In this document: piece by piece, positions 1 to 9,239 of the stretch | How the letters are laid out: each line of letters starts with the position of its first letter | Numbering within the stretch: the first letter of the stretch is position 1 | Source: CAWCWK01 sp963842125 | GTDB lineage: Bacteria > Pseudomonadota > Alphaproteobacteria > Rhizobiales > CAWCWK01 | DNA length: 64,000 bases | Reading direction: 5' to 3' | Assembly: GCA_963842125.1 (NCBI GenBank) | Contig: CAWJFE010000005.1 | Location: 1,612,001-1,676,000 of the forward strand | The notes under the pieces: generated by a model | What the model was told of the DNA's origin: nothing | The model's input: only the letters and a program-made list of their open reading frames with translations | The model's database searches: none | Program-made: the position numbers and the translations under genes

Positions 1-99
1 GGCCTCGTAGAGGGGCACGGCGGCGTAGGAGACGCCGACCATGAGCGCGACGAAGGAGGCGCAGAGGACGGCGACCCGCCGGTGCTGGCGGCTACTCAT
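1..99 (-). CDS. ctaG: Cytochrome c oxidase assembly protein CtaG (Cox11), N-terminal fragment
   Basis: Only the first 33 codons are inside the window; the gene runs off the left edge. The translation has a short basic N-terminus (SSRQHRRVAV), one hydrophobic segment (about residues 8-26) and then AAVPLYEA, which is the usual start of CtaG/Cox11. This family is a membrane-anchored periplasmic copper chaperone that delivers copper to the CuB site of cytochrome oxidase subunit I. The ATG overlaps the stop of the coxF-like gene by an ATGA, so the two are probably translationally coupled. Position downstream of ctaC-ctaD-ctaB-coxF is the standard order in Hyphomicrobiales and supports the call despite the short fragment. 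Confidence 0.85.
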   Translation of the reverse strand, partial: MSSRQHRRVAVLCASFVALMVGVSYAAVPLYEA

Positions 100-266
100 A
101 GCGCTCGGTCCACGACGTTCGCACCCAGCTTGTAGACGGTGACGACGTAAAAGAGCACGACCATCCCGAAGAGGGCGAGGCCGAGCGCGACAGAGCGAGC
201 GCGGCGGCGTCGCTGTTGCTCCTTCGTCAGGACGAGGCCCGCGTCTTCGCCATCAAGCTGGTTCAT
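96..266 (-). CDS. coxF: CoxF-like small cytochrome oxidase cluster protein
   Basis: A 56-residue protein with a polar N-terminal half containing a basic stretch (KEQQRRRRARS, about residues 15-25) and one transmembrane segment (about 26-46), followed by KLGANV. This pattern matches the short CoxF proteins found between ctaB and ctaG in rhizobial oxidase operons; their role in oxidase assembly is not well defined. The ATG at 266 overlaps the ctaB stop in an ATGA, which is why I prefer it to the ATG three codons upstream. The stop overlaps the ctaG start in the same way. Function is inferred from position and shape, not from a catalytic motif. Confidence 0.75.
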   Translation of the reverse strand: MNQLDGEDAGLVLTKEQQRRRRARSVALGLALFGMVVLFYVVTVYKLGANVVDRAL

Positions 267-1219
267 CCCGCCCATCCTAGCGAAAGGCCGACCTCGGGCA
301 TACCGTGTTCGACGAGAAGGACGGCGTAGAGGACGAAGAGATAGAGGATGGAGAAGCCGAAGAGCCGCTTGGCTTCCCGGTCCTCGTCGGCGCCGCCATC
401 GTCGGTCGTCTGCCACACGCGAACGGCGAAGGTTAGGAAGACCGCACCGAGAACGGACGAAACGACCGCGTAGGTCATCCCGCCAAAGCCCAGCACGGCT
501 GGGAGGACACCGAGGGGCACCAGGAGGATCGAGTAGGCGAGGATCTGGCGCTTGGTTTCGCGCGCCCCGCGCACGACGGGCAGCATCGGCACGCCGGCGC
601 GGGCGTAGTCGCCGGAGCGGTAGAGGCCGAGAGCCCAGAAATGGGGCGGGGTCCAGATAAAGATGATGGCGAAGAGGACGAACGCCTCCCAGCCGATCGG
701 CCCGCCGGCGGCGATCCACCCGATCGCCGGCGGGAATGCTCCGGCCGCCCCGCCGATGACGATGTTCTGCGGCGTCCGGCGCTTCAGCCACATCGTATAG
801 ACGACGACATAGAAGAGGATCGTGAAGGCGAGAAAGGCCGCCGCCGACCAGCTGACCAGCAGTCCGAGCGTAAGAACGGACGCGGCCGAGAGAAAGCTGC
901 CGAAGGCCAGAGCCTGCTCCGGCTCGATGGCGCCGGACGGTATGGGCCGGCGCAAGGTGCGCGTCATGACCCGGTCGATGTCGGCGTCGTACCACATGTT
1001 GAGCGCGCCCGACGCGCCGGCACCGATGGCGATGCAAAGGATCGACACGATCGCCGGTATCCAGTCGACCGAACCCGGTGCGGCCACGAGCCCGGTGAGG
1101 GCCGTGAAGACGACGAGCGACATGACGCGGGGCTTCAGAAGCGCCCAGTAGTCGGACACCTGCGCGCCCTCGGGCAGTTCGTTCGTTCTCGTCTCTTCGA
1201 CCGTGGCCTGAAGGGTCAT
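263..1219 (-). CDS. ctaB: Protoheme IX farnesyltransferase (heme O synthase)
   Basis: 318 residues, an integral membrane UbiA-type prenyltransferase that adds a farnesyl group to heme b to make heme o for the aa3 oxidase. The first aspartate-rich motif is visible as NMWYDADIDRVMTRT, with N74, D78 and D82 in the expected spacing, and a cytoplasmic-loop signature MWLKRRTPQNIVIGG follows. About eight or nine hydrophobic segments are apparent. The open frame extends 60 codons upstream, but the ATG at 1219 fits the family's usual length and N-terminus. It lies between ctaD and coxF, with the stop overlapping the coxF start, so it is part of the oxidase operon. Confidence 0.95.
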   Translation of the reverse strand: MTLQATVEETRTNELPEGAQVSDYWALLKPRVMSLVVFTALTGLVAAPGSVDWIPAIVSILCIAIGAGASGALNMWYDADIDRVMTRTLRRPIPSGAIEPEQALAFGSFLSAASVLTLGLLVSWSAAAFLAFTILFYVVVYTMWLKRRTPQNIVIGGAAGAFPPAIGWIAAGGPIGWEAFVLFAIIFIWTPPHFWALGLYRSGDYARAGVPMLPVVRGARETKRQILAYSILLVPLGVLPAVLGFGGMTYAVVSSVLGAVFLTFAVRVWQTTDDGGADEDREAKRLFGFSILYLFVLYAVLLVEHGMPEVGLSLGWAG

Positions 1220-1316
1220 CGGCGGTGTCGCTCCCGTCGTCTGCTTCGCGGTAGATAGCACGACGCCGGAACTCTTGAGGAGCCCCGGCGTCGCTGCGTC
1301 CAGATGTCCGACCGGT

Positions 1317-2921
1317 CTACTTGATGCGCGGCAGGGTCTCGAACTGATGGAAGGGCGGCGGAGAGGACAGCGTCCACTCCAGCGTCGTCGCGCCCGCACC
1401 CCAGGGGTTGTCGCCCGCCGGAATTTTCTTGCGGAAGGTCTGGAAAAGGTCGGCGAACCAGATGAAGAGCGATGCGACCATCAGGTAGGTACCGATGGAC
1501 GACACGAAGTGCCAGCCCGCGAAGGCGTCCGGATAGTCCACATAGCGGCGCGGCATGCCGGCCAGGCCGAGGAAGTGCTGCGGGAAGAAGATCAGGTTCA
1601 CCGCGATGAAGAAGGTGATGAAGAAGATCTTACCCAGCGTCTCGTCGTACATGTATCCGGAAATCTTCGGCAGCCAGTAGTACCAGCCGGCGAAGATCGC
1701 GAAGACGGCGCCGAGCGACAGCACATAGTGGAAGTGCGCGACGACGTAGTAGGTGTCGTGCAGCGCGTGGTCGATGCCGGCGTTGGCGAGTACGACGCCC
1801 GTTACGCCGCCGACCGTGAAGAGGAAGATGAAGCCGATCGCCCAGAGCATGGGCACCTTGAACTCGATCGAGCCGCCCCACATCGTTGCGATCCAAGAGA
1901 AGATCTTCACGCCCGTCGGCACCGCGATGACCATGGTTGCGAAGACGAAATAGGCCTGTACGTCGACGTCGAGACCGACGGTGTACATGTGGTGCGCCCA
2001 GACGACGAAGCCGACGACACCGATGGCGACCATCGCGTAGGCCATGCCGAGATAGCCGAAGACCGGCTTCTTGGAGAAGGTCGAGACGATGTGGCTGATC
2101 ATGCCGAAGCCGGGAAGGATCAGGATGTAGACCTCCGGATGGCCAAAGAACCAGAAGAGGTGCTGGTAGAGGATGGGGTCACCACCGCCGGCCGGGTCGA
2201 AGAAGGTCGTCCCGAAGTTGCGGTCCGTCAGCAGCATGGTGATCGCGCCGGCGAGAACGGGGAGCGAGAGGAGCAGCAGGAAGGCCGTCACGAGCACCGA
2301 CCAGACGAAGAGCGGCATCTTGTGCAGCGTCATGCCGGGCGCGCGCATGTTGAAGATCGTGGTGATGAAGTTGATCGCACCGAGCAGCGACGAGACGCCT
2401 GCGATGTGAAGCGCGAGGATGCCGAAATCCATCGCCGGGCCGGGCTGACCGGATGTCGAGAACGGCGGATAGAGCACCCAGCCGCCGCCGATACCGTTCG
2501 ATCCCGTCGGCCCTTCGACGAACATCGAGATGACCAGCATGATGAACGCCATCGGGAGCAGCCAGAACGAAATGTTGTTCAGGCGCGGGAAGGCCATGTC
2601 CGGCGCGCCGATCATGATGGGTACGAACCAGTTGCCGAACCCGCCGATCATCGCGGGCATGACCATGAAGAAGATCATGATCAGTCCGTGCGCGGTGATG
2701 AAGACGTTGTAGCCGTGACCATCGGAGAAATACTGGAGCCCAGGCTCCTGCAACTCCATACGCATCACGAGGCTGAGGAAGCCGCCCACGATGCCCGCCA
2801 TGACGGCGAACAGGAGGTAGAGCGTCCCGATATCCTTGTGATTGGTCGAGAACAACCAGCGCTGCACAAAGCCCGGCTTGTGGTCGTGGTGCGCGTCGTC
2901 ATGCGCTGTCACGTAGGCCAT
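1317..2921 (-). CDS. ctaD: Cytochrome c oxidase subunit I (aa3 type)
   Basis: 534 residues, full family length, with about twelve membrane segments. It is the catalytic subunit that reduces oxygen and pumps protons. Ligands are visible: H78 (TAHG) and H398 for heme a, H396 for heme a3 (within VVAHFHYV), H261 of HPEVY with the cross-linked tyrosine Y265, and H310/H311 for CuB. D108 of GAPDMAFPR (D channel), E263 and K339 (K channel) mark it as an A-type proton-pumping oxidase. It follows ctaC by 66 bp on the same strand and is followed by ctaB after about 97 bp. No anomalies seen. Confidence 0.98.
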   Translation of the reverse strand: MAYVTAHDDAHHDHKPGFVQRWLFSTNHKDIGTLYLLFAVMAGIVGGFLSLVMRMELQEPGLQYFSDGHGYNVFITAHGLIMIFFMVMPAMIGGFGNWFVPIMIGAPDMAFPRLNNISFWLLPMAFIMLVISMFVEGPTGSNGIGGGWVLYPPFSTSGQPGPAMDFGILALHIAGVSSLLGAINFITTIFNMRAPGMTLHKMPLFVWSVLVTAFLLLLSLPVLAGAITMLLTDRNFGTTFFDPAGGGDPILYQHLFWFFGHPEVYILILPGFGMISHIVSTFSKKPVFGYLGMAYAMVAIGVVGFVVWAHHMYTVGLDVDVQAYFVFATMVIAVPTGVKIFSWIATMWGGSIEFKVPMLWAIGFIFLFTVGGVTGVVLANAGIDHALHDTYYVVAHFHYVLSLGAVFAIFAGWYYWLPKISGYMYDETLGKIFFITFFIAVNLIFFPQHFLGLAGMPRRYVDYPDAFAGWHFVSSIGTYLMVASLFIWFADLFQTFRKKIPAGDNPWGAGATTLEWTLSSPPPFHQFETLPRIK

Positions 2922-2987
2922 TATCGTCTTCCTCTTGAACCGTCCGCGCCGGGCGGCGCCAACTGTATAAACTCTACGATCCGAACG

Positions 2988-3905
2988 CTACGCGGCCGGC
3001 GCCTCTTCGACCAAGGCCGCCGGATCGACGCCGAACTCGGCGTAGCGCTCGGCCAACCAGGCCTCCCATTCCGCCTCGGGCAGAACGCGAATGGCCGTTG
3101 GCATGAACGCATGATCGCGGCCGCAGATCTCGGAGCATTGTCCGTAATAGACGCCCGGCTCGTCGGCGCGGAACCAAGCCTCGTTGAGGCGCCCAGGGAT
3201 CGCGTCGGTCTTCAGTGCGAAGGCCGGCAAAGCGAAGGAATGAAGGACATCGGCCGCCGTGACGACCAGCCGGATGCGTTTACCGGCCGGCACCACCATC
3301 TCGCGATCGACGGCGAGAAGACGGGGCTGGCCCGGCTGCAACTCATCCTCTTGAAGCATGATGGAATTGAACGCGAAGTCCCCGTTATCGGGATACTCGT
3401 AGCCCCAATACCACTGATAGCCGACGGCCTTCACCGTCATGTAGACGGGGTCGTCGATCGTTCCGGTCGTCTCCTTGTCGTAGAGAAGACGGAAGGACGG
3501 GATGGCGATAACGAAAAGGATGAGGACCGGCACGACGGTCCAGATGACTTCGATCGTCGTGTTGTGCGAGGTGCGCGAAGGCGTCGGGTTCGCCTTCGCA
3601 TTGAAGCGCATGATGCACCAGACCAAAAGGCCGAGCACGAAGAAGGTGATCACGGTGATGATCACGAGGATGTAGTTGTGGAACCAGTGGATGTTCTCCA
3701 TCACCGGCGCGCCGGCCGGCTGGAAGCCCAACTGCCAGTCCTTCGCGTAGAACCAAGGCAGCTCGCCGCCCGGACCATCAGGCGGCGTCAGACCGTTCGC
3801 GCTTTCGAGATTCGCGGCTTCCTGAGCATACGCGGATGCGGAAACGAGAGCCGCGGTGCCGGCCATCGCGAGCGCGGCAAAGGCATTGGAGATTGACTTG
3901 ATCAT
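2988..3905 (-). CDS. ctaC: Cytochrome c oxidase subunit II
   Basis: 305 residues from the ATG at 3905, which gives a proper signal peptide ending near SASAYAQ (residues 22-28). Two membrane helices (about 75-97 and 120-140) precede a periplasmic cupredoxin domain carrying the binuclear CuA site: H222 of VLHSFALP, then C257, E259, C261, H265 and M268 in QCSEICGRDHAFMP. The aromatic electron-entry patch YQWYWGYEYP lies near 163-172. It accepts electrons from cytochrome c and passes them to subunit I. An upstream in-frame ATG at 3977 would add 24 residues ahead of the signal peptide and is unlikely. It is the first gene of the leftward oxidase operon in this window. Confidence 0.97.
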   Translation of the reverse strand: MIKSISNAFAALAMAGTAALVSASAYAQEAANLESANGLTPPDGPGGELPWFYAKDWQLGFQPAGAPVMENIHWFHNYILVIITVITFFVLGLLVWCIMRFNAKANPTPSRTSHNTTIEVIWTVVPVLILFVIAIPSFRLLYDKETTGTIDDPVYMTVKAVGYQWYWGYEYPDNGDFAFNSIMLQEDELQPGQPRLLAVDREMVVPAGKRIRLVVTAADVLHSFALPAFALKTDAIPGRLNEAWFRADEPGVYYGQCSEICGRDHAFMPTAIRVLPEAEWEAWLAERYAEFGVDPAALVEEAPAA

Positions 3906-4163
3906 CGGCCCACTGGATGTGCTGTCACAGACGATGCGCGGCGCGGCCGAGGCCACGTACGACGCCAGACCGTGCATAGAACGCTTTCGAGCCAGACGCT
4001 ACTCCCCGCGCGCACTCTGACGAATGCGACGCTTCAACGCGGAGATGCGGCGCCTGCGCGCGGTCGGCCCTTCGCAGCGCCGGGCTTGGTGCCGTCTGCC
4101 GCGTCTGTTAACCAATGCGTCGCCGTACAAGCCGGTGGTCCGGCGATCAGATCTGGGTTCGAC

Positions 4164-4694
4164 ATGCACACCTGTTTCTCTCCTGCCTCTACCGCGATTC
4201 GCCACTTGGGTGTTGCCACGTTAGCGCTTCTGGCGACGCTCGTCGGCTCAGGTGGAGCTTCGGCGCAGGGCGTCGTGCGTGCCACGCATGGCGACTGGCA
4301 GATCCGCTGCGACCAACCGCCTGGCCTCGCCACCGAGCAATGCGCGCTGATGCAAAGCGTGACGGCTGAGGACCGCAACAATATCGGCCTGACAGTCATC
4401 GTGCTGAAGACCCCGGAAAATGACGGGCGGCTTATGCGCATCCTCGCCCCACTCGGCGTCCTCATCCCCTCCGGGCTCGGGCTCTTCGTCGACGAGGAGG
4501 ATCTCGGCAAGGCGGGTTTCGTGCGCTGCCTGCCAAATGGCTGCGTCGCCGAGGTCGTGATGGACGAAACGCTGATCGGAAAATTGCAGGGCGGCACCGA
4601 GGCGACCTTCATCGTCTTTCAGACACCCGAGGAGGGGATCGGCATCCCCATCGGCCTCAACGGGTTTAACGAAGGGTATACGGCCCTCCCCTGA
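4164..4694 (+). CDS. IalB-family (invasion-associated locus B) secreted protein
   Basis: 176 residues from the ATG at 4164, with an N-terminal signal peptide ending near GGASAQG. The mature part begins with the GDWQIRCD motif and contains the family's conserved cysteine pattern (RCDQ...EQCAL, then VRCLPNGC), the LRIL-type strand RILAPLGVLIPSGLGL and an FNEGYTAL end. IalB proteins are periplasmic or surface proteins first known from Bartonella; in free-living relatives the role is unknown. It is transcribed away from ctaC with about 260 bp between them. Open frame upstream of 4164 lacks a signal peptide and is not used. Confidence 0.85.
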   Translation: MHTCFSPASTAIRHLGVATLALLATLVGSGGASAQGVVRATHGDWQIRCDQPPGLATEQCALMQSVTAEDRNNIGLTVIVLKTPENDGRLMRILAPLGVLIPSGLGLFVDEEDLGKAGFVRCLPNGCVAEVVMDETLIGKLQGGTEATFIVFQTPEEGIGIPIGLNGFNEGYTALP

Positions 4695-4785
4695 TTTCCA
4701 TCGAATTGAAAGTGTCGCGTTAGAACCCTCCTCCTACGGTCTCCTCAGCAACGCCCACACGTTTCGGGCTGACGAGGACGCCGCG

Positions 4786-5904
4786 ATGTTCATTCGGACG
4801 ACAAATCATTGCCTCGGATCGGACCGGGTCGCGCCGGGTCGCTCCCGAAACCTCGGCGAACTCGCCGTCGGCCGCGACAACAACATGGACCTCGTTCGTC
4901 TTGCCTGCGCGCTCGCGGTCGTTGCAGGCCACGTCTACACGATGGACGTGGCCGACACGGCGGACCTTCGGGGAGTGCCCCGCGTGCTCGATCGCGTCAT
5001 GAATGTCGGCCTCGACATCTTCTTCGTCCTCAGCGGCTTTCTGATCACCGCCAGCATGATCCGCGCCAAGGACGCCCGCCGCTTCGTCGTATTGCGCCTG
5101 TCGCGCATCCTGCCGGCGCTCGTTCCCGCCGCGCTCTTCTGCATGTTCATCGTGGGACCGCTGGCGACGACCGTGCCGCTGCGGGACTACTTCGCGAGCT
5201 CAGATCTTTGGCGCTATCTCGTCTCGGCAGCGCTCGCGAATCCCGACGCGACCCTGCCCGGCGTCTTCGAGAACGCGGCGCTTCCGGGATCGGTCAACGA
5301 GCCGACGTGGACGCTGCGCTACGAAATGTTGATGTACGCCCTCGTGTTGGCAGCAGGTCTAGCCGGGCTTCTGAACCGCGCAGCCTACGCAGTCGGCGCG
5401 GCCCTGTTCGCGGGCTTCTACGCGGCGAACGCGACGTGGCTGCATCTCGAGACCGACGTCGAGGCGGTGCGCCATCTCACCCGATTCGTTCTGGCGTTCG
5501 GCATAGGGGCGGGCTTCTGGCTCTTTCGAGACCGCGTCCCGATGCACAACTCGATCTTGGCCGCGTTCGCCCTTATCGCCTGGATAGCGGGCGGCACCGC
5601 ACTCGGCCCTGCCAGCCTCACCCTCGCGGCGGCCTATGGCGCCCTCTACGTCGCCTTTCTGCCAACGCCCGCGTTCGCACACCGGATGGGAGGCGACTAC
5701 TCGTACGGCCTCTACATCTACCATTGGCCGGTTGCGAGCCTTCTGACGGTTCTCTTCGCAGACGCATCTCCCCACCTCGTCTTCGCCATCACGCTACCGA
5801 CTGCAGCAATGCTCGCGATCGCGAGTTGGCACATGGTCGAAGCGCCGTGCCTGGCGATGGCTCGCGGAAAGCGGGTCGTCGTCCAAACGCTACGGCCGGC
5901 ATAG
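4786..5904 (+). CDS. Acyltransferase 3 family membrane protein
   Basis: 372 residues. After a polar N-terminus the protein starts the family's first helix with NNMDLVRLACALAVVAGHVY, which carries the conserved arginine and histidine, followed by LDIFFVLSGFLI and a run of about ten membrane segments. These features define the acyltransferase 3 (OafA/NodX-like) family, which acetylates or succinylates sugars of lipopolysaccharide, exopolysaccharide or peptidoglycan. The ATG at 4786 is preceded by GAGGA at suitable spacing. The C-terminus ends after the last helix with a short basic tail and no SGNH hydrolase domain. The substrate cannot be read from the sequence or neighbours. Confidence 0.85.
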   Translation: MFIRTTNHCLGSDRVAPGRSRNLGELAVGRDNNMDLVRLACALAVVAGHVYTMDVADTADLRGVPRVLDRVMNVGLDIFFVLSGFLITASMIRAKDARRFVVLRLSRILPALVPAALFCMFIVGPLATTVPLRDYFASSDLWRYLVSAALANPDATLPGVFENAALPGSVNEPTWTLRYEMLMYALVLAAGLAGLLNRAAYAVGAALFAGFYAANATWLHLETDVEAVRHLTRFVLAFGIGAGFWLFRDRVPMHNSILAAFALIAWIAGGTALGPASLTLAAAYGALYVAFLPTPAFAHRMGGDYSYGLYIYHWPVASLLTVLFADASPHLVFAITLPTAAMLAIASWHMVEAPCLAMARGKRVVVQTLRPA

Positions 5905-6039
5905 ATAGGCAGGATACCCGCCGAGGGCGAAGCAGCTCTGCGCTTCACGCAGGGCTGAAAGACCGGACGGCGCCGTTGTCTTACCGGCTCGATGCCGTCA
6001 TATGACGCGTCCCGCGGCCTGCCGCCGACGAGACGTCCC

Positions 6040-7902
6040 ATGTTCGCCTTCTTCGAAAATCTGGTCGATCCCTTTCCCGGAGAGCGCCCTTCGGTGCCGC
6101 CCAAGGGATTGGTGGCGTTCATCTGGCACTATTCGAGGCGCTATAAGGGTCTGCTGATTCTCACGGCTGCGCTCTCGGCCGTCGTTGCGGTGGTCGAGGT
6201 TGCGATGTTCGCCTTTCTCGGCAACATCGTCGATTGGCTCAGCCAGACCACGCCGGAGACGATCTGGTCCGACCATGGCTGGCAGCTCGCCGGGATGGGC
6301 GCGCTCATCCTGATCGTCTATCCGGTGCTGATGATCCTGGGCGAGGTCGTCCTTCACCAGGGCATTCTCGGCAACTCGGCCATGTCGATCCGGTGGCTCG
6401 GGCACCGGTTGCTGCTACGCCAGTCGCTCAGCTTCTATCAGGACGAGTTCGCCGGCCGCATCGCAGCCAAGCTGATGCAGACGGCGCTCGCGGTGCGGGA
6501 CGTCGTGGTCCCCATCGTCGAGCGCATGACGTATATCGGCGTCTACCTCATCGCCGCGCTCGTTCTCCTCGCCGATGCCGACTGGCGCTTGAGCCTGCCG
6601 CTCGTCGCTTGGCTCATCGCCTATGTCTGCGCCGTCGCCTACTTCCTTCCGAAGCTGCGCGACACCAGTCAGGCGCAGGCCGACGCCCGCTCTCTGATGA
6701 CGGGGCGCGTGGTCGATAGCTACACCAACATCGCCACCGTGAAGATGTTCGCCCACGCCGAGCGCGAGGACGCCTATGCGCGGGATGCGATGCACGAGTT
6801 CCTCGGCACCGTTCACCGTCAGATGCGGGTCGTCACCTGGACGACGTCGACGCTCTTCACCATCAACGCGCTGCTGCTGGCCACCATCGGAGGCCTCTCG
6901 GTGTGGCTGTGGAGCGTCGGGGCGGTGTCCCCCGGCGGCATCGCGCTCGCCATCGGTCTGACGCTCCGCTTGCAAGGCATGTCGCAGTGGATTTTGTGGG
7001 AACTCGCGCAGCTCTCCGAGAATGTCGGCGTCGTGCAGGATGGCATGAACACGCTCGTCACCCCGGTGGCCATCAACGATGCCGCCGACGCGAGACGTCT
7101 GACTGTCGAGCGCGGCGAAATCGTCTATGATCGCGTGTCGTTCGGGTATGGCCGCGATGGCGGCGTGATCGAAGACCTGACGCTGACGGTGCGGCCCGGC
7201 GAGAAGATCGGCATCGTCGGGCGCTCGGGTGCCGGCAAGTCGACGCTCGTGAACCTCCTTCTCCGCCTTTACGATGTCGAGAACGGCCGGATCACGATCG
7301 ATGGGCACGACGTCTCTCGCGTGACGCAGGACAGTCTGCGCGGCGCGATCAGCGTCGTCAGTCAGGACACCGCCCTCCTCCACCGTTCGCTCGCCGAGAA
7401 TATCGCCTATGGCCGGCCTGACGCCACGCGCGACCGCATTCTCTGGGCTGCGCAGGAAGCGAAGGCTGACATCTTTCTTGAAGGACTGGAGGACGGTGAG
7501 GGTCGCATGGGTCTCGACGCTCATGCCGGTGAGCGGGGCGTTAAGCTCTCGGGCGGCCAGCGCCAGCGCATCGCCATCGCGCGCGTGCTGTTGAAGGACG
7601 CGCCCATCCTCGTCCTCGACGAGGCGACCTCCGCGCTCGACTCGGAAGTCGAGGCCGCCATTCAGGAGAACCTGCTGCGCCTCATGGAAGGCAAGACCGT
7701 CATCGCCATCGCGCATCGCCTCTCCACCATCGCCGCACTCGACCGCCTCATCGTCATGGATGAGGGACGGATCATAGAGCAGGGCACGCATGACGGGCTC
7801 GTCGCGTCGAAGGGCCTCTACGCGCAGCTCTGGGCTCGCCAATCGGGGGGCTTCCTCTATGGTGCGCCCGATGGCGCGGCGAAGACCGTCGCGGCCGAAT
7901 AG
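6040..7902 (+). CDS. ABC transporter, fused permease and ATPase
   Basis: 620 residues from the ATG at 6040: an exporter half-transporter with about six membrane helices in the first 330 residues and a nucleotide-binding domain after it. Walker A is GRSGAGKS near residue 394, the Q-loop lies in VVSQDTALLH, the signature LSGGQRQR is near 503, and Walker B ILVLDEATS is near 524, followed by the switch histidine in IAIAHRLST. Such proteins work as homo- or heterodimers exporting lipids, peptides or drugs; no partner half is adjacent, so a homodimer is likely. The N-terminus MFAFFENLVDPFP is typical of a group widespread in Hyphomicrobiales. An upstream ATG at 5992 would add 16 residues. Confidence 0.9.
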   Translation: MFAFFENLVDPFPGERPSVPPKGLVAFIWHYSRRYKGLLILTAALSAVVAVVEVAMFAFLGNIVDWLSQTTPETIWSDHGWQLAGMGALILIVYPVLMILGEVVLHQGILGNSAMSIRWLGHRLLLRQSLSFYQDEFAGRIAAKLMQTALAVRDVVVPIVERMTYIGVYLIAALVLLADADWRLSLPLVAWLIAYVCAVAYFLPKLRDTSQAQADARSLMTGRVVDSYTNIATVKMFAHAEREDAYARDAMHEFLGTVHRQMRVVTWTTSTLFTINALLLATIGGLSVWLWSVGAVSPGGIALAIGLTLRLQGMSQWILWELAQLSENVGVVQDGMNTLVTPVAINDAADARRLTVERGEIVYDRVSFGYGRDGGVIEDLTLTVRPGEKIGIVGRSGAGKSTLVNLLLRLYDVENGRITIDGHDVSRVTQDSLRGAISVVSQDTALLHRSLAENIAYGRPDATRDRILWAAQEAKADIFLEGLEDGEGRMGLDAHAGERGVKLSGGQRQRIAIARVLLKDAPILVLDEATSALDSEVEAAIQENLLRLMEGKTVIAIAHRLSTIAALDRLIVMDEGRIIEQGTHDGLVASKGLYAQLWARQSGGFLYGAPDGAAKTVAAE

Positions 7903-7915
7903 CAGGGCGAAGAGC

Positions 7916-9184
7916 ATGGAGCCGCGGGCGTTTTTGAGATCACTCTTCGACGAGGCGGTCCGACTCGCGCAGCCCGAACAGTCCCTCCGCGACCACCTGC
8001 CTCCGCGATCCGGCGGACGCACGGTCGTCGTTGGCGCTGGCAAGGCTTCGGGCGCCATGGCCGCCGCGCTCGAGGACGCGTGGGAAGCGGACGGTCGCGG
8101 CGCGCTGGAAGGCCTTGTCATCGTTCCCTACGGTCACGGCGCCGAGACACGCGCGATCCGCGTGCTCGAAGGGGCGCATCCGGTCCCGGACGAAGCCGGA
8201 CAGGCCGCCGCCCGCGAAGTACTGGCAATGGCGGACGGTCTCGGAACCGACGATCAGCTGATCGCGCTCGTGTCCGGCGGCGGCTCCTCGCTTCTCGTCA
8301 GCCCCGCCGACGGCCTCGCGCTCGAAGACAAGCGCGCCGTCAATGCCGCCCTGTTGAAGTCGGGCGCCGCGATCGGCGAGATGAACGTCGTGCGCCGACA
8401 TCTCTCCAAGCTGAAGGGCGGGCGTCTCGCCGCCCTCGCCTACCCGGCCCGCACGACGACGCTTCTAGTCTCCGACGTTCCGAACGACGATCCCGCCATC
8501 ATCGCATCCGGTCCGACCGTAGCGGATACATCGACCTTGGCGGATGCTCGCGCGATCCTTGCCAGATACGGCATCACCCCGCCCGACGCCGTCATCGCCG
8601 CGCTGAACGATCCGGCCAACGAGACACCGACCCCAGACGACCCGCGCATGAGCCGGGCCTCGCACACCATCATAGCCGCACCCCAAGCCTCTCTCGAAGC
8701 GGCGGCGGCGCTGGCCAGGGCAGCCGGTGTCACACCGATGATTCTCGGCGACAGCATCGAGGGCGAAGCGCGCGAGGTTGGGCGCGTTCTGGCCGGCATC
8801 GCCCTGCAGGTTCGCAAGCACGGACAGCCTCTGCCAGCGCCCTGCGTCCTCCTCTCCGGCGGCGAGACGACAGTTACCGTACGCGGAGCCGGACGCGGCG
8901 GCCGCAACGTGGAATGCTTGCTTGGACTGGCCGATGCGCTGTCGGGCGCGCCGGATATCTACGCGCTCTGCGCGGACACCGATGGCGTGGATGGGCGGGA
9001 GCCCGTCGCCGGGGCGTTCGTCCTGCCCGACAGCCTCGCCCGGGCGTCGGAGGTCGGCCTGAGCCTGTCCGACGCGTTGGCGACCAATGACGGCCACACC
9101 TTCTTCGGGTCGCTGGATGATCAGGTCGTCACGGGGCCGACACGAACCAATGTCAATGATTTCCGGGCCGTGCTGGTCCTTTGA
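7916..9184 (+). CDS. Glycerate 2-kinase (GckA/TtuD-type, MOFRL family)
   Basis: 422 residues. The protein has the two-part layout of class II glycerate kinases: an N-terminal DUF4147 domain with VVVGAGKASGAMA and ALVSGGGSSLL, and a C-terminal MOFRL domain with VLLSGGETTVTVRGAGRGG and LCADTDGVDG. It phosphorylates D-glycerate, feeding glyoxylate- or hydroxypyruvate-derived carbon into glycolysis. Older databases call the same proteins hydroxypyruvate reductase (TtuD), but the sequence is not that of a dehydrogenase. The ATG at 7916 follows AGGGCGAAG and lies 13 bp after the ABC transporter stop, so the two may share a transcript. Confidence 0.92.
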   Translation: MEPRAFLRSLFDEAVRLAQPEQSLRDHLPPRSGGRTVVVGAGKASGAMAAALEDAWEADGRGALEGLVIVPYGHGAETRAIRVLEGAHPVPDEAGQAAAREVLAMADGLGTDDQLIALVSGGGSSLLVSPADGLALEDKRAVNAALLKSGAAIGEMNVVRRHLSKLKGGRLAALAYPARTTTLLVSDVPNDDPAIIASGPTVADTSTLADARAILARYGITPPDAVIAALNDPANETPTPDDPRMSRASHTIIAAPQASLEAAAALARAAGVTPMILGDSIEGEAREVGRVLAGIALQVRKHGQPLPAPCVLLSGGETTVTVRGAGRGGRNVECLLGLADALSGAPDIYALCADTDGVDGREPVAGAFVLPDSLARASEVGLSLSDALATNDGHTFFGSLDDQVVTGPTRTNVNDFRAVLVL

Positions 9185-9239
9185 CGGGCCGGTCTCCTTC
9201 TCGCTTGCGAAGCCTGCGGGAAAGCCGGATGGTCCGCTG

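Noticed and set aside
1275..3896. Long plus-strand open frame opposite ctaD and ctaC (873 codons).
   Set aside because: It is Arg/Asp/Glu/His-rich and fully antisense to two well-conserved oxidase genes; such frames are expected in GC-rich DNA.
6415..8121. Minus-strand frame of 568 codons opposite the ABC transporter.
   Set aside because: Antisense to a gene with all ABC motifs intact; the composition is not protein-like.
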